Shown here: positions 31,201 to 40,587 of the stretch, in pieces
How the letters are laid out: every line of letters begins with the position of its first letter
Numbering within the stretch: position 1 is the first letter of the stretch
Assembly (NCBI GenBank): GCA_021777055.1
Contig: JAIQZO010000023.1
Span: 1-64,000, forward strand
Direction of reading: 5' to 3'
Origin: Candidatus Anammoxibacter sp.
GTDB taxonomy: Bacteria > Planctomycetota > Brocadiia > Brocadiales > Anammoxibacteraceae
Length of the DNA: 64,000 nt
Made by a program: the position numbers and the translations under genes
The notes under the pieces: generated by a model
The model's input: only the letters and a program-made list of their open reading frames with translations
What the model was told of the DNA's origin: nothing
The model's database searches: none

Positions 31201-32110
31201 TAACCGCAATTGTATTTATTAATGAAACCATTGCGGGTGCGTTTACTCCAGTAATATAAGATTCGTCCCAGGTATCATCAGCAATTGTGTAACAATATAA
31301 ATTCGCAGGTGTACCATCTTGAGTATTTGATCCATATATTCTTAACGTCGCACTTTCAAAGTTATTTTCATTGTTTAAATCAAATTGTAAATAAGATAAA
31401 CGATTATAATTCACATTAGCTGTATTTTTAACTTTTAAAGACAATTCACTGCCATAATTAATATTATTATAGATTCCACTCCGTATATACGCATCATGTG
31501 TTGGATTTAGTATAATTTCTTCGGATGGAGTTGGTGTAGGTGTAGGATCTACGGTAGCGTATTCAATTTTAATTTTAGGTGGATTTGCTGTATTTTCTTT
31601 AGAATTAACAGATATCAATTGCGAAGAATTTTCTAATTCCTTTAATAACACTAATGAAATTATTCCATTATTATTAATCTCAGCTATTGCCGTACTGGTT
31701 ATATCGATTTCATAATAATCATAAGTACCAGGTATGGAAACTGCGCCAATAGTGGCTCCATGAGGAGGTTTTGTATTCCATGTAATTTGTGCTTCGTCCC
31801 AGGAATCATCACTGATAAGTTTACATAGGATAGAAGCTACAGTTCCATCTTGTGTATTAGCAGCATATATTTGCAGAGTAACTTTTTGAATATTAGTTTG
31901 TCCGGATAAATTAAATTTTAAATAAACTTCCCTATTATAAAATGGATTGTTTGTGTCTTTAATTATAAGTAAAGGGGCTGTCCCATAATTACTATCAGCT
32001 GAAGATCCACCTCGGACATATGTATCATCAGATACATTGACAGTGACATTCGCAAATAATTCACCACAAAATAGTAAAGCAATTAATGTTAGCCATAATG
32101 TTTTTTTCAT
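28226..32110 (-). CDS. Secreted PhoD-like phosphatase with four DNRLRE modules
   Basis: A 1294-residue secreted protein (signal peptide 1-20, ending LFA). Four DNRLRE/CBM96-like beta-sandwich modules follow at about 21-190, 200-360, 400-560 and 580-735, each with DxYxRxG near its start and a YYEFDVT(S)-type strand, joined by threonine-proline linkers (PTPTPTP). The C-terminal part (about 740-1294) is a PhoD-like metallophosphatase: ILIFTGDQVYNHDYH, ALPDDHDVGNSNLWG and VIISGDQHLGMI supply the metal-binding Asp, His and Asn residues. Modules 2 and 3 are almost identical. The role is probably extracellular phosphate-ester hydrolysis or surface binding; DNRLRE modules are often adhesive or carbohydrate-binding. 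Inference. Confidence 0.85.
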   Translation of the reverse strand: MKKTLWLTLIALLFCGELFANVTVNVSDDTYVRGGSSADSNYGTAPLLIIKDTNNPFYNREVYLKFNLSGQTNIQKVTLQIYAANTQDGTVASILCKLISDDSWDEAQITWNTKPPHGATIGAVSIPGTYDYYEIDITSTAIAEINNNGIISLVLLKELENSSQLISVNSKENTANPPKIKIEYATVDPTPTPTPSEEIILNPTHDAYIRSGIYNNINYGSELSLKVKNTANVNYNRLSYLQFDLNNENNFESATLRIYGSNTQDGTPANLYCYTIADDTWDESYITGVNAPAMVSLINTIAVNSIVQYYEFDVTSFALSEAIGDGIVSFGLSKDINDTQFLSFNAKESGVYKPELVLRLGSQATPTPTPTVTPTPTPTVTPTPTPIVTPTPTPSEEIILNPTHDTYIRSGIYNNINYGSELSLKVKNTANVNYNRLSYLQFDLNNENSFESATLRIYGSNTQDGTSANLYCYIIADDTWDEYYITGVSAPAMAPLINTIVVNSIVRYYEFDVTSFVLSEAIGDGIVSFGLSKDVNPTQFLSFNAKESGVYKPQLVLRQGSLTPTPTPTPQILSPIADAHVRGGTYDNDNYGSSSIAEVKTTANLSYCREMMIKFNVSDLETAENVFLRLYGANVQDGTSCLLYCRGISDDSWSENSITWATKPSLGAPLATVSVNNTYQYYEMDVSSFVNSEAAGDGIASFILQKNENNNQFLKFNSRENTLYPPELETRSDSGVSIIYETSPDIASTYFTLSRDTMKMSVQMKLNKTGTVYLEIDTGYGWQQVASATIDTVGFIATFKRTNWPSDKDVPYRIRYNGTYFNGTVKKDPINKDTIVSAVFTGYDCDIYIDVSDVVTDMQAVHQPDILIFTGDQVYNHDYHTNRWIKFCEQFKSLLRDIPMVALPDDHDVGNSNLWGAGGVKSYDPDGKDGGYYKPASYVNMVFKAQTSHLPDAYDPTPILQGINVFYTDLQLGGVSFALIEERKWKSAPDVPDYEAILLGDRQLQFIEDWAQDWDWNDDVWMKVYVGASPLVGQCTSSFTTNPVIAPPWEDKDINGWPKDGRDNALYRIRKAYAVIISGDQHLGMISQLGLESQSDSCFQISTPSLVNHWTRYWLPGYPGNNKPIGAQEYTGEYTDYWGSPFFVYAYANPALPPSFWVMPELNERANGYSIVKFHKSTRQITMECFKRRFTAPLNSLSQFEGWPMTIDQDQNYAKAAVGYLKTFEVHNITDPVIQVIDESNGEIVYTKRIKGTSISPKVFAIGYYTVKIGMPGVDFRTYNSVHTSDTGTVHVYF
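30410..31560. repeat. Recent internal duplication in the PhoD-like gene
   Basis: Two tandem copies of about 500-600 bp encode DNRLRE modules 2 and 3 plus Thr-Pro linkers (about 30410-30935 and 31010-31535). They share long identical runs, including the shared protein stretch NNINYGSELSLKVKNTANVN. The linker between them is itself a short GGTGTTGGTGTAGG-type tandem repeat (TPTPTV units). Copy number could vary by recombination. Confidence 0.85.
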
Positions 32111-32435
32111 CTTTTCCTCTAAAATTAAGGTTTAAGGGCCAGATCAGTTATTGACAGAAAGGGCTATTTTTCAAGAAAGGAAAAGAAAGGAAAGTTATAC
32201 TTTAATTATAGCACATATTTTAGAAGTTGTAGGTGGAGACGATGAAAATCTGAGTTTTAAAGCACAATAGATGGGCGGATCAATAACAGTTGCTGTTGAT
32301 GTACCGCTATTAATTTCTTAAATTAGCGCCTACGGCGGACTTTTTGCATTTAAAATCTTAATCCTAATCGTACTCATAATCTTAATCCACACGCAACAAT
32401 TAAAATTATGAACATTGCTGTTATTTGACTTATAT

Positions 32436-32540
32436 ACCATCCCAGGGCAAGGCCCTGGGACAATAATACAAAAAAATATAGCCCTGTAAGGGCGTAACAT
32501 ACATGGGCTATGAATCTGGAAAACATGTTGCACCCATTCA
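32436..32540. repeat. Short palindromic repeat cluster
   Basis: TCCCAGGGC (32440-32448) pairs with GCCCTGGGA (32452-32460). GCCCTGTAAGGGC follows at about 32482. Such GC-rich hairpins next to an IS resemble REP-type elements. It lies directly left of the IS end. Confidence 0.5.
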
Positions 32541-32543
32541 GGG

Positions 32544-33952
32544 CATAAGCGTTAACTTAAGAAGTGGTTGTTTTTAATAATCCCTTTATTGTTTCCATCT
32601 GCAATTTCCTTTTTCGTGAATTCTCACTTAACATAGAGGATATTGACTCCCAGTTTTAAATACACTTTCCTAATCCAAAACGAGGATTTATCGCTTGGCT
32701 AACTAAACGCAACATAAATGAATCCGCCCTCCATAAGCTACTTTTTCTATTTAATGGCAATTTGCAGCTGCAAGCCCCAAGAGAAAAAACGCTCACCTGC
32801 GGTGATCAAAGATTCTATCAAAAACGCAGAAAATATTTTCCCGTGAATCTAAGCTTTAGCTCCAACAGGGTCTTGCTTGGGGAGAAGCCCTAAACCTATT
32901 ATAGATTTTAGTCCTCTAAAAACTAACTCTATTTGCCAACGCCCGCGATAAACCTCTAACACGACCGAAGGTTTAATTATCTCTTTTGGCAACGTTGTGA
33001 AAACAAAAATATAGCCTTGTGACTCCAAGCTCTCAGATTTTATTTTTGCCCTTTTTCTTCCATTTTCACGTAATGTTTTTTTTCGAGCCTTTTCTGTGGC
33101 TGCTTTACTTTTCTTTATAGCTCATAACCGGCCTTCAATTACCATTTGATCTCCTTTTACACAAACTGGCCAATCGCCAATCTTTAACCCGTGTAAGGCC
33201 CTTAACCGTTTTAGCCTATTTACCTTCTGTCCGTTTTTTCTATGTAATAGCAAATTTGTTAAATTTATAAGAACTAATACTTCTCCGCCTGATTTAACAA
33301 CATGTTCTATCCCCGGGCAATGACTGTACCCTCTGTCGCCAATTAGCAGATCACCCTTTGATACTGAATACAGCTTAAATGTCTCGCTCGTTTTTGTATC
33401 TGTAACCTTTTATCTCATCACATTGAAGTGTAGACAATTTTATTGAATAGTGAATTCCCCAATCCGATCCTGTGCTACCTGGTTCACTGATATGTGTTCC
33501 GTCCACAACGCGAACGTTAATATCTTTAGGGTATAAATCTGTTGGTAGCTGAGTTATCCACTTACTCATCAGCTCTATTGCCATCCATCTTAATCACTCT
33601 CCAGATTTGTTTAACCTCTTAAATAATGCAACAACAGATGAAACGTCAGATATTTCTCCTAATTTAGCCCGTACTACCGTTTCCTTCAAAGAGCATCCAT
33701 CTACAAAATATATTAGCAACGTCCTAAGTCGCGAATCACTATCTTTAAAATTGAGAAGCCTTGATATTGCCCCTAATTCCTTTGCTTTTTCTCACCACCC
33801 TTCTGGTAAAAAATTTTTAAAACTTCTCAATCTTCTCGGGTTAAGTCATTCGAGCCTAATTCTTTTGCAAGGGCCATAGTCTTTCTTCTCTTTTTTTAGC
33901 AATATACAACCAAAAAGGAGGAAACTTCAAAATTCTTAAGTTAACGCTTATG
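32544..33952 (-). mobile_element. IS4-like insertion sequence (decayed)
   Basis: Bounded by a perfect 20-bp terminal inverted repeat (CATAAGCGTTAACTTAAGAA at 32544-32563, complement at 33933-33952), giving a 1409-bp element. It encloses one disrupted minus-strand DDE transposase. I see no convincing target-site duplication. It abuts the fragment of the 52.2-kb small gene at 33974. Confidence 0.85.
32747..33877 (-). pseudogene. IS4-family transposase, disrupted
   Basis: Read across frames, the minus strand gives MALAKELGSNDLTRED, then EGWEKKAKELGAISRLLNFK, VVDGTHISEPGSTGSDWGIH (first catalytic Asp), LLIGDRGYSHCPGIE (second Asp) and a YRGRWQIELVFRGLK stretch (YREK-type motif with catalytic Glu). 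At least one stop and two frameshifts interrupt it; one is near 33407, between CDEIK and VTDTKTS. It is not expected to make an active transposase. Confidence 0.8.
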
Positions 33953-33973
33953 TCCTATTCTCACCTTATTAAT

Positions 33974-34066
33974 TTATTTTTTAACAGTTTCTCGTACCTT
34001 GATAGCAAATTTGATCTTCTTTGCCATCTGCCTTTTCATCTGGTTAAACACAATCTTGACAAGTAG
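33974..34066 (-). pseudogene. C-terminal fragment 1 of the 81-residue cassette gene
   Basis: Reads LVKIVFNQMKRQMAKKIKFA then IKVRETVKK and stop, matching the last 30 residues of the protein at 52222-52467. No start. Confidence 0.75.
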
Positions 34067-34180
34067 TCCTCAAGAAGTTACTCAAGTTCAAGTGTTCTAC
34101 TTATTGTTATAAGTGTAATTATATTGTCTATAGAAGAATAGTTGAAACACGGTAAATTCCTTAACTTGAGTAACTAAAAC

Positions 34181-34218
34181 GGCCACCAACCAGACGTTTT
34201 ACCCTCCAGCAAGTGGCC
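34181..34218 (-). terminator. GGCCAC-type hairpin
   Basis: GGCCAC (34181-34186) pairs with GTGGCC (34213-34218), with the family interior (CCAGACGTTTTACCCTCCAG). It lies 95 bases 3' of the LamG remnant. Confidence 0.75.
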
Positions 34219-34312
34219 TCTTAACAATATAATTATTAGTTAACTTTCCTTACAAAACCAGCTTCTTTGGTTCCCGGGTTAGTAGGTGACCCTGCCTTGG
34301 GTTTTTAACCAA

Positions 34313-34605
34313 TTAGTTGGCAAGAGCACGGTTATAGATGCGGATATCATCCATTTTACCTTTGAGAGAATTCGTATCATCAACTTCGCAATGGCCAATA
34401 CGCATTGAAAGTCCAGAATCTACAGATCTTATGGTCGTGTCTACCTTTTCATTAATCGTATCAACATATAATTTGACTTCGTTATCCGTATCAACATATA
34501 ATTTGACTTCGTTATTAGTCTTTTTCGCAACAACATGATGCCATTTTGAATCTCTCAAATCAGTTTTTGCTATAATCCATTGATCACTTACAATGTGAAG
34601 TATTG
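34313..34605 (-). pseudogene. LamG/concanavalin-like fragment
   Basis: An open frame from about 34605 without a start reads ILHIVSDQWIIAKTDLRDSK, then WHHVVAKKTNNEVKLYVDT and MRIGHCEVDD, ending GKMDDIRIYNRALAN. This is the C-terminal half of a LamG (laminin-G-like jellyroll) domain. A 30-bp tandem duplication (about 34449-34510) repeats DNEVKLYVDT. It is an N-terminally deleted remnant 3' of the protease gene, and related remnants occur near 49153 and 40690. Confidence 0.7.
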
Positions 34606-34619
34606 GTTAAGGTGGGTTA

Positions 34620-34784
34620 GAATTGGTATATCGTTACAACTTAAGTCATTTAAAGTGAGGGGACACATGGGGAAACCCCACCCGCTGTACCCCCCTCCAT
34701 GTTTTTCTTATTAATCGTTTGACCATAGACTTTCCCCAATTTAATTTTAAATATTCAAATATTACTTCTATCGTTACCTCAGCG
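34620..34784. repeat. Trailer repeat, copy A
   Basis: GTGGGTTAGAATTGGTATAT, then ACTTAAGTCATTTAAAGTGA and GGGGACACATGGG recur almost identically at 44697-44760. Both copies directly follow large DUF1566-containing genes, so the duplicated unit extends beyond the coding region. Confidence 0.8.
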
Positions 34785-37700
34785 TTATGGGCTATCTTCC
34801 CTTACACACCAGACATAGTGGAATTCATCACTTGGACTTGGCGGTAGATCTACGCCAAGGCCAACATATTGGGACCATGTCAACGCTTCTGTTACGCTAC
34901 CAGATGTGAGGTTTACAACATTAGCATAACCCTTAATAAAAGGCGGGTCATAATCAGAATACCGCTCCAGTCTCACGGATGAAGATGTCCAGTAGTTCAG
35001 ATCGAATGTCAAAGGGAGATTTATAAACGGATCACCGTCTCCCCATTGACCATTGCCATCTGTGTCTGGCACGGCAATATCGATTGCACCCATATGTAGA
35101 ATACTTTCTAATTCGAATCGATTTGCAAGGTGCCACTCACCCACAGTTGATCCGTCTGTAAGATCAGAACCGTTATCCGCCAATTGGTTACAGGCGGTTA
35201 AGGCGTCCTCCCATCCTCTTGTGCCAAAACGATTTGCATTTTTATCCCAGATAAGGTGTGTCAGATTATCCTTTATCGTACCGTCTCCATTATCTGTAAA
35301 TCGTGGGTTAGGCCAAGTGACTCCCTTCAGTAAATCGCCATCGTCTCCTTCGGCATATGATTTTGTCTGACCCGTCTTCTGAACCGGGGCAGCAGGTTTC
35401 GAATTTTCCAAGTCCTCACTTCGTACACACCATGCACGCATTGATTCTAGTAGGCGGTCCTTATCCATAGTACTGACCTCACTATCCAACGTCGGGTGAT
35501 CAACGTATGCGTACACAGTATTTATATACACGGTCCACGCATTGTTGGTTGCCAAGGCATGCGTAGTAGACGTCCAGTAGGCCGAATCCTCCCCCGCATC
35601 TACGTTGATGAAAGGGTCACCTTCAGTCCAATGGTCAATACCTTGAGTATTTGGCAATGATGGATTATGGAACCCCATATGTAAGATACTCTCTAATTCA
35701 AATCGATTTGCCAGATACCAATCACCTTCTACAGAACCGTCTGTAAGATCAACACCATTTTCAGCCAATTGATTGCAGGCGATTAAAGCCTGGGACCATC
35801 CAATTTCTCCAAAACGATTTGCATTTTTATCCCAGATAAGGTATGTCAGATTATCCTTTATCGTACCGTCTCCATTATCCGTGAATCGCGGGATTGGCCA
35901 AGGTACTCCCTTCTGCAAATCACCATCGTCTCCTTCTCCATATGAGTGTATCTGCCCCGTTTTCTCAACAGGGGCACGACGGGTTTCAGATTTTCCATAT
36001 ACATCAACAAAGAAGCTAAATGGATCTCTGTTATTCAGACATATCGTAAATGGAACATCTAAATATTCATTTGGGCTAAGAATGTGATCATAATAATCAT
36101 CACTGTTTAGAACCGCAAATCGTTCGCCTTCTCCTATAAGCCCATTATCTGTCAGTAGTAAGTTGCTGTTTGTTAACTCATCCACTTCAATAAAGAGATT
36201 TGAAAGCGTTTCTTCACTTATATTGGTGAGGGCGGCATCGAAATTATATTTTCCAGCAAATTCTCCAGGGGGTGGTCCTTGGATGAATCTATAGATATCT
36301 GTTCCAGGGACGACTGATGGGCTTTCCGGTAATTCCAATGATAGGAAATCGCCTGTAGAGAAGCCTACAGTGATGACTGAGTTTGACTCGTCACTATTAT
36401 TGAAAAACACTTGGGTAAAGTCCTCGCGAGAGTTTCCGTTATCAATATCAACGTCCGCTGAAAATTTAAAAACTTCATTAGGACCAAAACCTTCAGAAAA
36501 TATGAAATTAAGATTGTCGCTCCTAAAGTCTTCAACTGTATCTTCCGCCTCTAGTAAATTCGGTGCTATTAAAGCGAAATCAATACCCCCGTCATCAGTA
36601 ACCTCTACAAAATCAAAATTGCGGGTTGTATCTCCTATGGTAAAATAGAAAGAATCAATGCTTGCTTGGCTTGAGTTATTTGTCAATGTAAAAGGAGGAA
36701 CATTTTTGGAGCCATAGTGAGTCGGGGTATCAGGCGTCGCCAAAATATTTAGAGAATAGCCAATCTTATCACATCCAGTTGTATCAGTGGTAAAACTGTA
36801 TGTTGATGGGTCGGGTTCGAAGGTAACATAATCGTTAATATTTGTGATTTCTATTTCTACACAATTACCATTAGAATCAAAAGGCCCTAAGCTAGCATCT
36901 GAATCATCACAATCTTTTTCCATTAATGCATCACTAGGACAAGAGGGTGGCTTGTCTTTAGAAATCCCCCAATTATAATAACCATCGCCATCCTTATCAT
37001 CACAAGCTATTTCATAAGGCGTTATTAAACTGTCAATAGGAGTTAGTAATGCATATTTGCCGTATAAATCACTTAAATCAACTTTCACATAACCATATCC
37101 ATTATCCCCCCAGCCGGTCCCGAAGCTATTCTTAAATATCCAAATAGTTTCTCCATCACTATGGTCTATATCAAATCCCACCAGCACCATAAAATGGAAC
37201 CAGCTAATGATACCAGCAGTTATAGGTCCATAGCTAATAACCGCCCTTTTGATTTCTTCTTCTGAAGATCCAGGATATAATTTTCCACTAATACGAATCT
37301 GTTCATTGGGACTAAGGCACTTATTGGTACAAGGTTCCCAACCAGATGAATATGGAAAACACTCTTCATCTACCACTCCAGTTCCTATAATATATTGTAG
37401 TGCTGAATATGTAGTTCCCGGTACGCAACTATCATGATATGAATAACTACAAGAGGTTACTTGCTGTTCTGATAGGTCTAAATCTATATGCTGATTAAAA
37501 TAAAGATTGACAATAGCTTCTGTAGCATGAACAGCAGAAAATGACCAGCAATCACGACACCCTTGCCTCTTTACAGGGGTAATCCAACCACTGCCCGTAG
37601 GATCACCATCATAGTAAGGAGAACCAGGATCATTGGCACCGTGTCTATTTCTCCAATCAAAAGACTCAACTAAAGATGATTCATCTAAAGATTCTATCTC

Positions 37701-38474
37701 ATCCTCTATAGAACGGCTAGTGTCCAAAGTATCCTGTAATTTTTCAAAGATGCCGCCTTTGTAATACTCAAAACCGTGTGTATTGAGTATATTATCTTCA
37801 AGAAGACTAAACATTCTCTTTTTTTCAGCATAAGGCAGTTGAGAAACAGACGTCTCACCAGCGGTCCATTTTAGCCCTTTCTCTTTAATTTGATTATTTA
37901 TTGCGTTGATTCTTGCAGTATTTTGAGTTTCTTTAATTTGTTTTTGAGTCTCGGGCAAACCTCTAGTTAATGCTACAGGAGAATAGAGAACAGTAAGTTC
38001 ATCAATCTCTATTGCTGCATTGATCAACTCTATTTTCAATGACTGAGGAGTTATCGTTTCTAGAAAGCAGGTTTCTTCGCATACATTCGTTATAGAATAA
38101 GAATTGGTGTTAACAATTAAAGGATATGTTTCATAAACAAGGTGTTCATATAGATCATTATCAACCAATATTATCCGGATCAAACTCGTTTCACTGTGAA
38201 GTTGTATAGATCCGCTTATGTTTATCCCGTATATATTCTTGTTTATTTCAAGTGGGAATTCTTCTCTATATTCTTCATCAGCAGAATAAGTTATATTCAT
38301 AGCCATGCTTTCTATATTGTCCGGCTGTATTGAAAAGGTGTCACTCCAGTAATCGAATGTTGAAGATTCTGATTCATTCCAACCTATTGGAGTGTCAGCA
38401 TAGATTTGGTCAATAGAATAGAAGGCAAAAAACATCACCATAAAAATTCCAAGAAGTATTTTTAGTTCTTTCAT
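34785..38474 (-). CDS. Secreted papain-like protease with DUF1566 modules
   Basis: A 1229-residue secreted protein (signal peptide about 1-26). A beta-sandwich N-region (30-165) precedes a propeptide-like segment and a C1A cysteine protease domain (about 268-475): Q304, C309 in QGCRDCWSFSA, H427 in HFMVLVGF and N449 in FKNSFGTGWGDNGYG. A MopE-like motif follows (DDKDGDGYYN ... KDCDDSD). The next block starts NDYVTFEPDPSTYSF, is split by an extra domain of about 170 residues, then resumes at FAGKYNFDAALTNISEETL, the domain shared with the 41.5-, 44.9- and 49.3-kb genes. Two DUF1566 modules (about 855-1035 and 1045-1229) end the protein. The catalytic site looks complete. Confidence 0.87.
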   Translation of the reverse strand: MKELKILLGIFMVMFFAFYSIDQIYADTPIGWNESESSTFDYWSDTFSIQPDNIESMAMNITYSADEEYREEFPLEINKNIYGINISGSIQLHSETSLIRIILVDNDLYEHLVYETYPLIVNTNSYSITNVCEETCFLETITPQSLKIELINAAIEIDELTVLYSPVALTRGLPETQKQIKETQNTARINAINNQIKEKGLKWTAGETSVSQLPYAEKKRMFSLLEDNILNTHGFEYYKGGIFEKLQDTLDTSRSIEDEIESLDESSLVESFDWRNRHGANDPGSPYYDGDPTGSGWITPVKRQGCRDCWSFSAVHATEAIVNLYFNQHIDLDLSEQQVTSCSYSYHDSCVPGTTYSALQYIIGTGVVDEECFPYSSGWEPCTNKCLSPNEQIRISGKLYPGSSEEEIKRAVISYGPITAGIISWFHFMVLVGFDIDHSDGETIWIFKNSFGTGWGDNGYGYVKVDLSDLYGKYALLTPIDSLITPYEIACDDKDGDGYYNWGISKDKPPSCPSDALMEKDCDDSDASLGPFDSNGNCVEIEITNINDYVTFEPDPSTYSFTTDTTGCDKIGYSLNILATPDTPTHYGSKNVPPFTLTNNSSQASIDSFYFTIGDTTRNFDFVEVTDDGGIDFALIAPNLLEAEDTVEDFRSDNLNFIFSEGFGPNEVFKFSADVDIDNGNSREDFTQVFFNNSDESNSVITVGFSTGDFLSLELPESPSVVPGTDIYRFIQGPPPGEFAGKYNFDAALTNISEETLSNLFIEVDELTNSNLLLTDNGLIGEGERFAVLNSDDYYDHILSPNEYLDVPFTICLNNRDPFSFFVDVYGKSETRRAPVEKTGQIHSYGEGDDGDLQKGVPWPIPRFTDNGDGTIKDNLTYLIWDKNANRFGEIGWSQALIACNQLAENGVDLTDGSVEGDWYLANRFELESILHMGFHNPSLPNTQGIDHWTEGDPFINVDAGEDSAYWTSTTHALATNNAWTVYINTVYAYVDHPTLDSEVSTMDKDRLLESMRAWCVRSEDLENSKPAAPVQKTGQTKSYAEGDDGDLLKGVTWPNPRFTDNGDGTIKDNLTHLIWDKNANRFGTRGWEDALTACNQLADNGSDLTDGSTVGEWHLANRFELESILHMGAIDIAVPDTDGNGQWGDGDPFINLPLTFDLNYWTSSSVRLERYSDYDPPFIKGYANVVNLTSGSVTEALTWSQYVGLGVDLPPSPSDEFHYVWCVREDSP

Positions 38475-39010
38475 TTTCCATCCCTCCTTCCTTTCCTTAA
38501 GCTTTGTTTACATTAGGATAGAGTTTTATATGGTAACGAAAAATACCTCCATAGACTTAAACCTCACTAAAAGACTTTCACACCGGCATATTTGTATAGC
38601 CTTTGGCCTAAATTTCCATACGCATATTAATTAATAAAATTCAAATAAAAAAGCATCGGACTTTTCATATTTTCTATGAAGATATTCTTCTTAACTTTTC
38701 ACTCGCCTTTTCCCCTCCTTTCATTCCATAAGGTTTTAATGCAAAATCAGGTTATTTATTACCTTTCTTCTCTTCCTTCTGAAAAAACCAGTAATTTCAG
38801 GAGTAATACAAAATTTATATTCCTCTATATTAATTATCCCATAAAATTGAAGGAAATCCATAGGTACTATAGTTGCATTTGGAGAAACTTAAGTTGCAGA
38901 AAAAATGCAACTATAGTTGCATTTTTATAGAAGTGTTTGTTTAATTATAGGTATGAATTTTTACCTTTATGAGAGGGAACTCCATGTAAAGATCATAAAT
39001 GTAATCAATA
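38475..39010 (-). promoter_or_regulatory. Duplicated promoter region with AGTTGCA motifs
   Basis: The 5' region of the protease gene aligns with that of the propeller gene (48178-48540). Shared blocks are CATCCCTCCTTCCTTT at the ribosome binding site, CTCTATATTAATTATCCCA and TAGTTGCATTTG. Here ATAGTTGCATTT occurs at about 38866 and again at about 38910, where it also forms an inverted repeat (AAATGCAACTATAGTTGCATTT). Repeated AGTTGCA boxes are candidate regulator sites. Confidence 0.6.
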
Positions 39011-39235
39011 CACTACTTAACTGCATATAGATACAAACTGAGCACAAAATATTTTGTTTTCTTGTACATTTTTATAATAAGGATTTGGCTAATAGGGAAA
39101 TTCAATCAGATGCTTTATACTTAAGTCGTAGATGTAACCCCTTTTATTTTGTTTGTATGCAACATGAGGATAATATTTATACGCAATAAACAAAATACCA
39201 TACCCCTACCCCGCCCGCACTCTCACGTTACTAAT
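39011..39235. repeat. Cassette flank repeat, copy 2
   Basis: The right part (about 39140-39220) carries the flank motif ending ATTTATACGCAATAAACAAA and ACCCCTACCCCGCCCGCA that adjoins each small-gene fragment. The left part shows nothing recognised. Confidence 0.5.
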
Positions 39236-39340
39236 TCATTTGTTTACAGTTTCCCGTACCTTGTTAGCCAGTTCAATTTTCTTTGCCATCTGCCCTTTTA
39301 TCTGATCAAACATCATCTTAACAAGCAAACCCCACATTTG
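39236..39340 (-). pseudogene. C-terminal fragment 2 of the cassette gene
   Basis: Reads NQMWGLLVKMMFDQIKGQMA then KKIELANKVRETVNK and stop, matching the 52.2-kb protein from WGLLVKM onward. The upstream open frame to 39427 is unrelated to the intact gene's N-terminus, so the fragment is fused to foreign sequence. Confidence 0.75.
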
Positions 39341-39396
39341 ATTACCCTGTCGAATAAACCTTAAAGTTAGAACACGGTAAATTACGTAACTAAAGA

Positions 39397-39434
39397 AACC
39401 ACCTCCAGATGTTTTACTATCCGGCAAATGGCCT
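39397..39434 (-). terminator. Degenerate GGCCAC-type hairpin
   Basis: AACCACCTCCAGATGTTTTA ... TCCGGCAAATGGCC keeps the family order but has mismatched stems. It lies close upstream of fragment 2. Confidence 0.5.
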
Positions 39435-39517
39435 CTTAATAATCAAATTATTGATTTACTTTTGTAGCCCCATCAGCTTTTTTGTATCTCAATTCTGTTG
39501 ATACAAAAAATACCCCT

Positions 39518-39541
39518 TGCCAGATGCCAAAATATCTGGCA
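39518..39541. terminator. TGCCAGAT hairpin
   Basis: TGCCAGAT (39518-39525) pairs with ATCTGGCA (39534-39541), followed by TCGGCTTCTTTTTG. It shares its inner stem with the hairpin at 40588. No obvious gene ends here, so it may be a leftover from a lost gene. Confidence 0.6.
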
Positions 39542-39914
39542 GTCGGCTTCTTTTTGTTATTTTTACGTCAAAAAAGCTAACACTTCGTTAGCTAAAGGCT
39601 AGAAATCTAACAATAAATATTCCGGTTTTATCTTTTACCACTACAATGATTTTGTGTAACATACTGGTGTAATTGGCATTTAATGGAGCCACAATCTTCA
39701 GTCATGTTCGGCATTATATTTGCAACCCAGAATATGTACGGGAGTGGTATGTTCTTTTAGTATTAAAAGACATATTATTACAATTTTTATAGGAGGAAAA
39801 TTATAGGTTATTTAGTGGGTTATCTTTATTTTTTTGGATGTAACAAATAGTTTTAATAGGGTGTTTTTATCAAAAAGTGAAAAACAATTTAGATACAAAT
39901 AAGGAGGTATTTTT

Positions 39915-40484
39915 ATGAAGGCTAAGGATATAACATTTAAGTCAATTTGTTTTGTTATTATGGCAATTGCTTTTCTTTCAGTGACGGATGCCAAAGCTTC
40001 ATCACACCAGGATGCGCCATTGCTTCGTAATGACCCATCTTATACACCACCGATTTATGTTAAGGAAGGAGAGAAGGTTATTGCCTCAATGTTTTTGCCA
40101 GATAATCGGAGGGAAGATTTCGATTTACAGTTTCATCTTTCATGCTCCGATCAATTTGACTTCGAGGTTAAGATTATTAACATTGAAAATCCAGACGAGC
40201 CGATAGATACAGAGTTTATATCGCTAGGGCTATCAGATTCTGGCAACCCAGCTGGGGCAGTTGTTGAGTTTAATATTAATTTTACAGGGGCAATCTCCTT
40301 AATAATTAAACCATTAGATTCTCGTATAAATAACGGCTCCAAAGGAAACGGAGAATGTTCAAAACAAGAGTTAATCGGTTCTATACAGGTGATGAATCCG
40401 AATGGATGTTCTCAGATAACTTATCAGTTTCATAGAATTTTGGTATCAGGTCATAGCACTAGTGGGTCTGCTGATGGGGGCTAG
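39915..40484 (+). CDS. Small secreted protein of unknown function
   Basis: A 189-residue protein with a clear signal peptide (MKAKDITFKSICFVIMAIAF, cleavage near DAKAS at about 28) and a strong ribosome binding site (AAGGAGGT) 10 bases before the ATG. The mature part looks like a single beta-sandwich (DFDLQFHLSCSDQFDFEVKI; a few cysteines). It is the only plus-strand gene in the secretome region and is followed by a hairpin of the same family as its minus-strand neighbours. I recognise no family. Confidence 0.75.
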   Translation: MKAKDITFKSICFVIMAIAFLSVTDAKASSHQDAPLLRNDPSYTPPIYVKEGEKVIASMFLPDNRREDFDLQFHLSCSDQFDFEVKIINIENPDEPIDTEFISLGLSDSGNPAGAVVEFNINFTGAISLIIKPLDSRINNGSKGNGECSKQELIGSIQVMNPNGCSQITYQFHRILVSGHSTSGSADGG

Positions 40485-40587
40485 TGGACTAGCCACACTT
40501 ACCATGAACAATCTCTGTTTGCTTTATAAATCTATCAGAAAATATTCCAAATCAGAAACTTTCAATAAAGAATCATTGTCCATTAAG

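Noticed and set aside
39236..39427. 63-residue ORF as a real gene
   Set aside because: Only its C-terminal half matches the 81-residue protein. Its N-terminal half is translated from the hairpin and spacer sequence.
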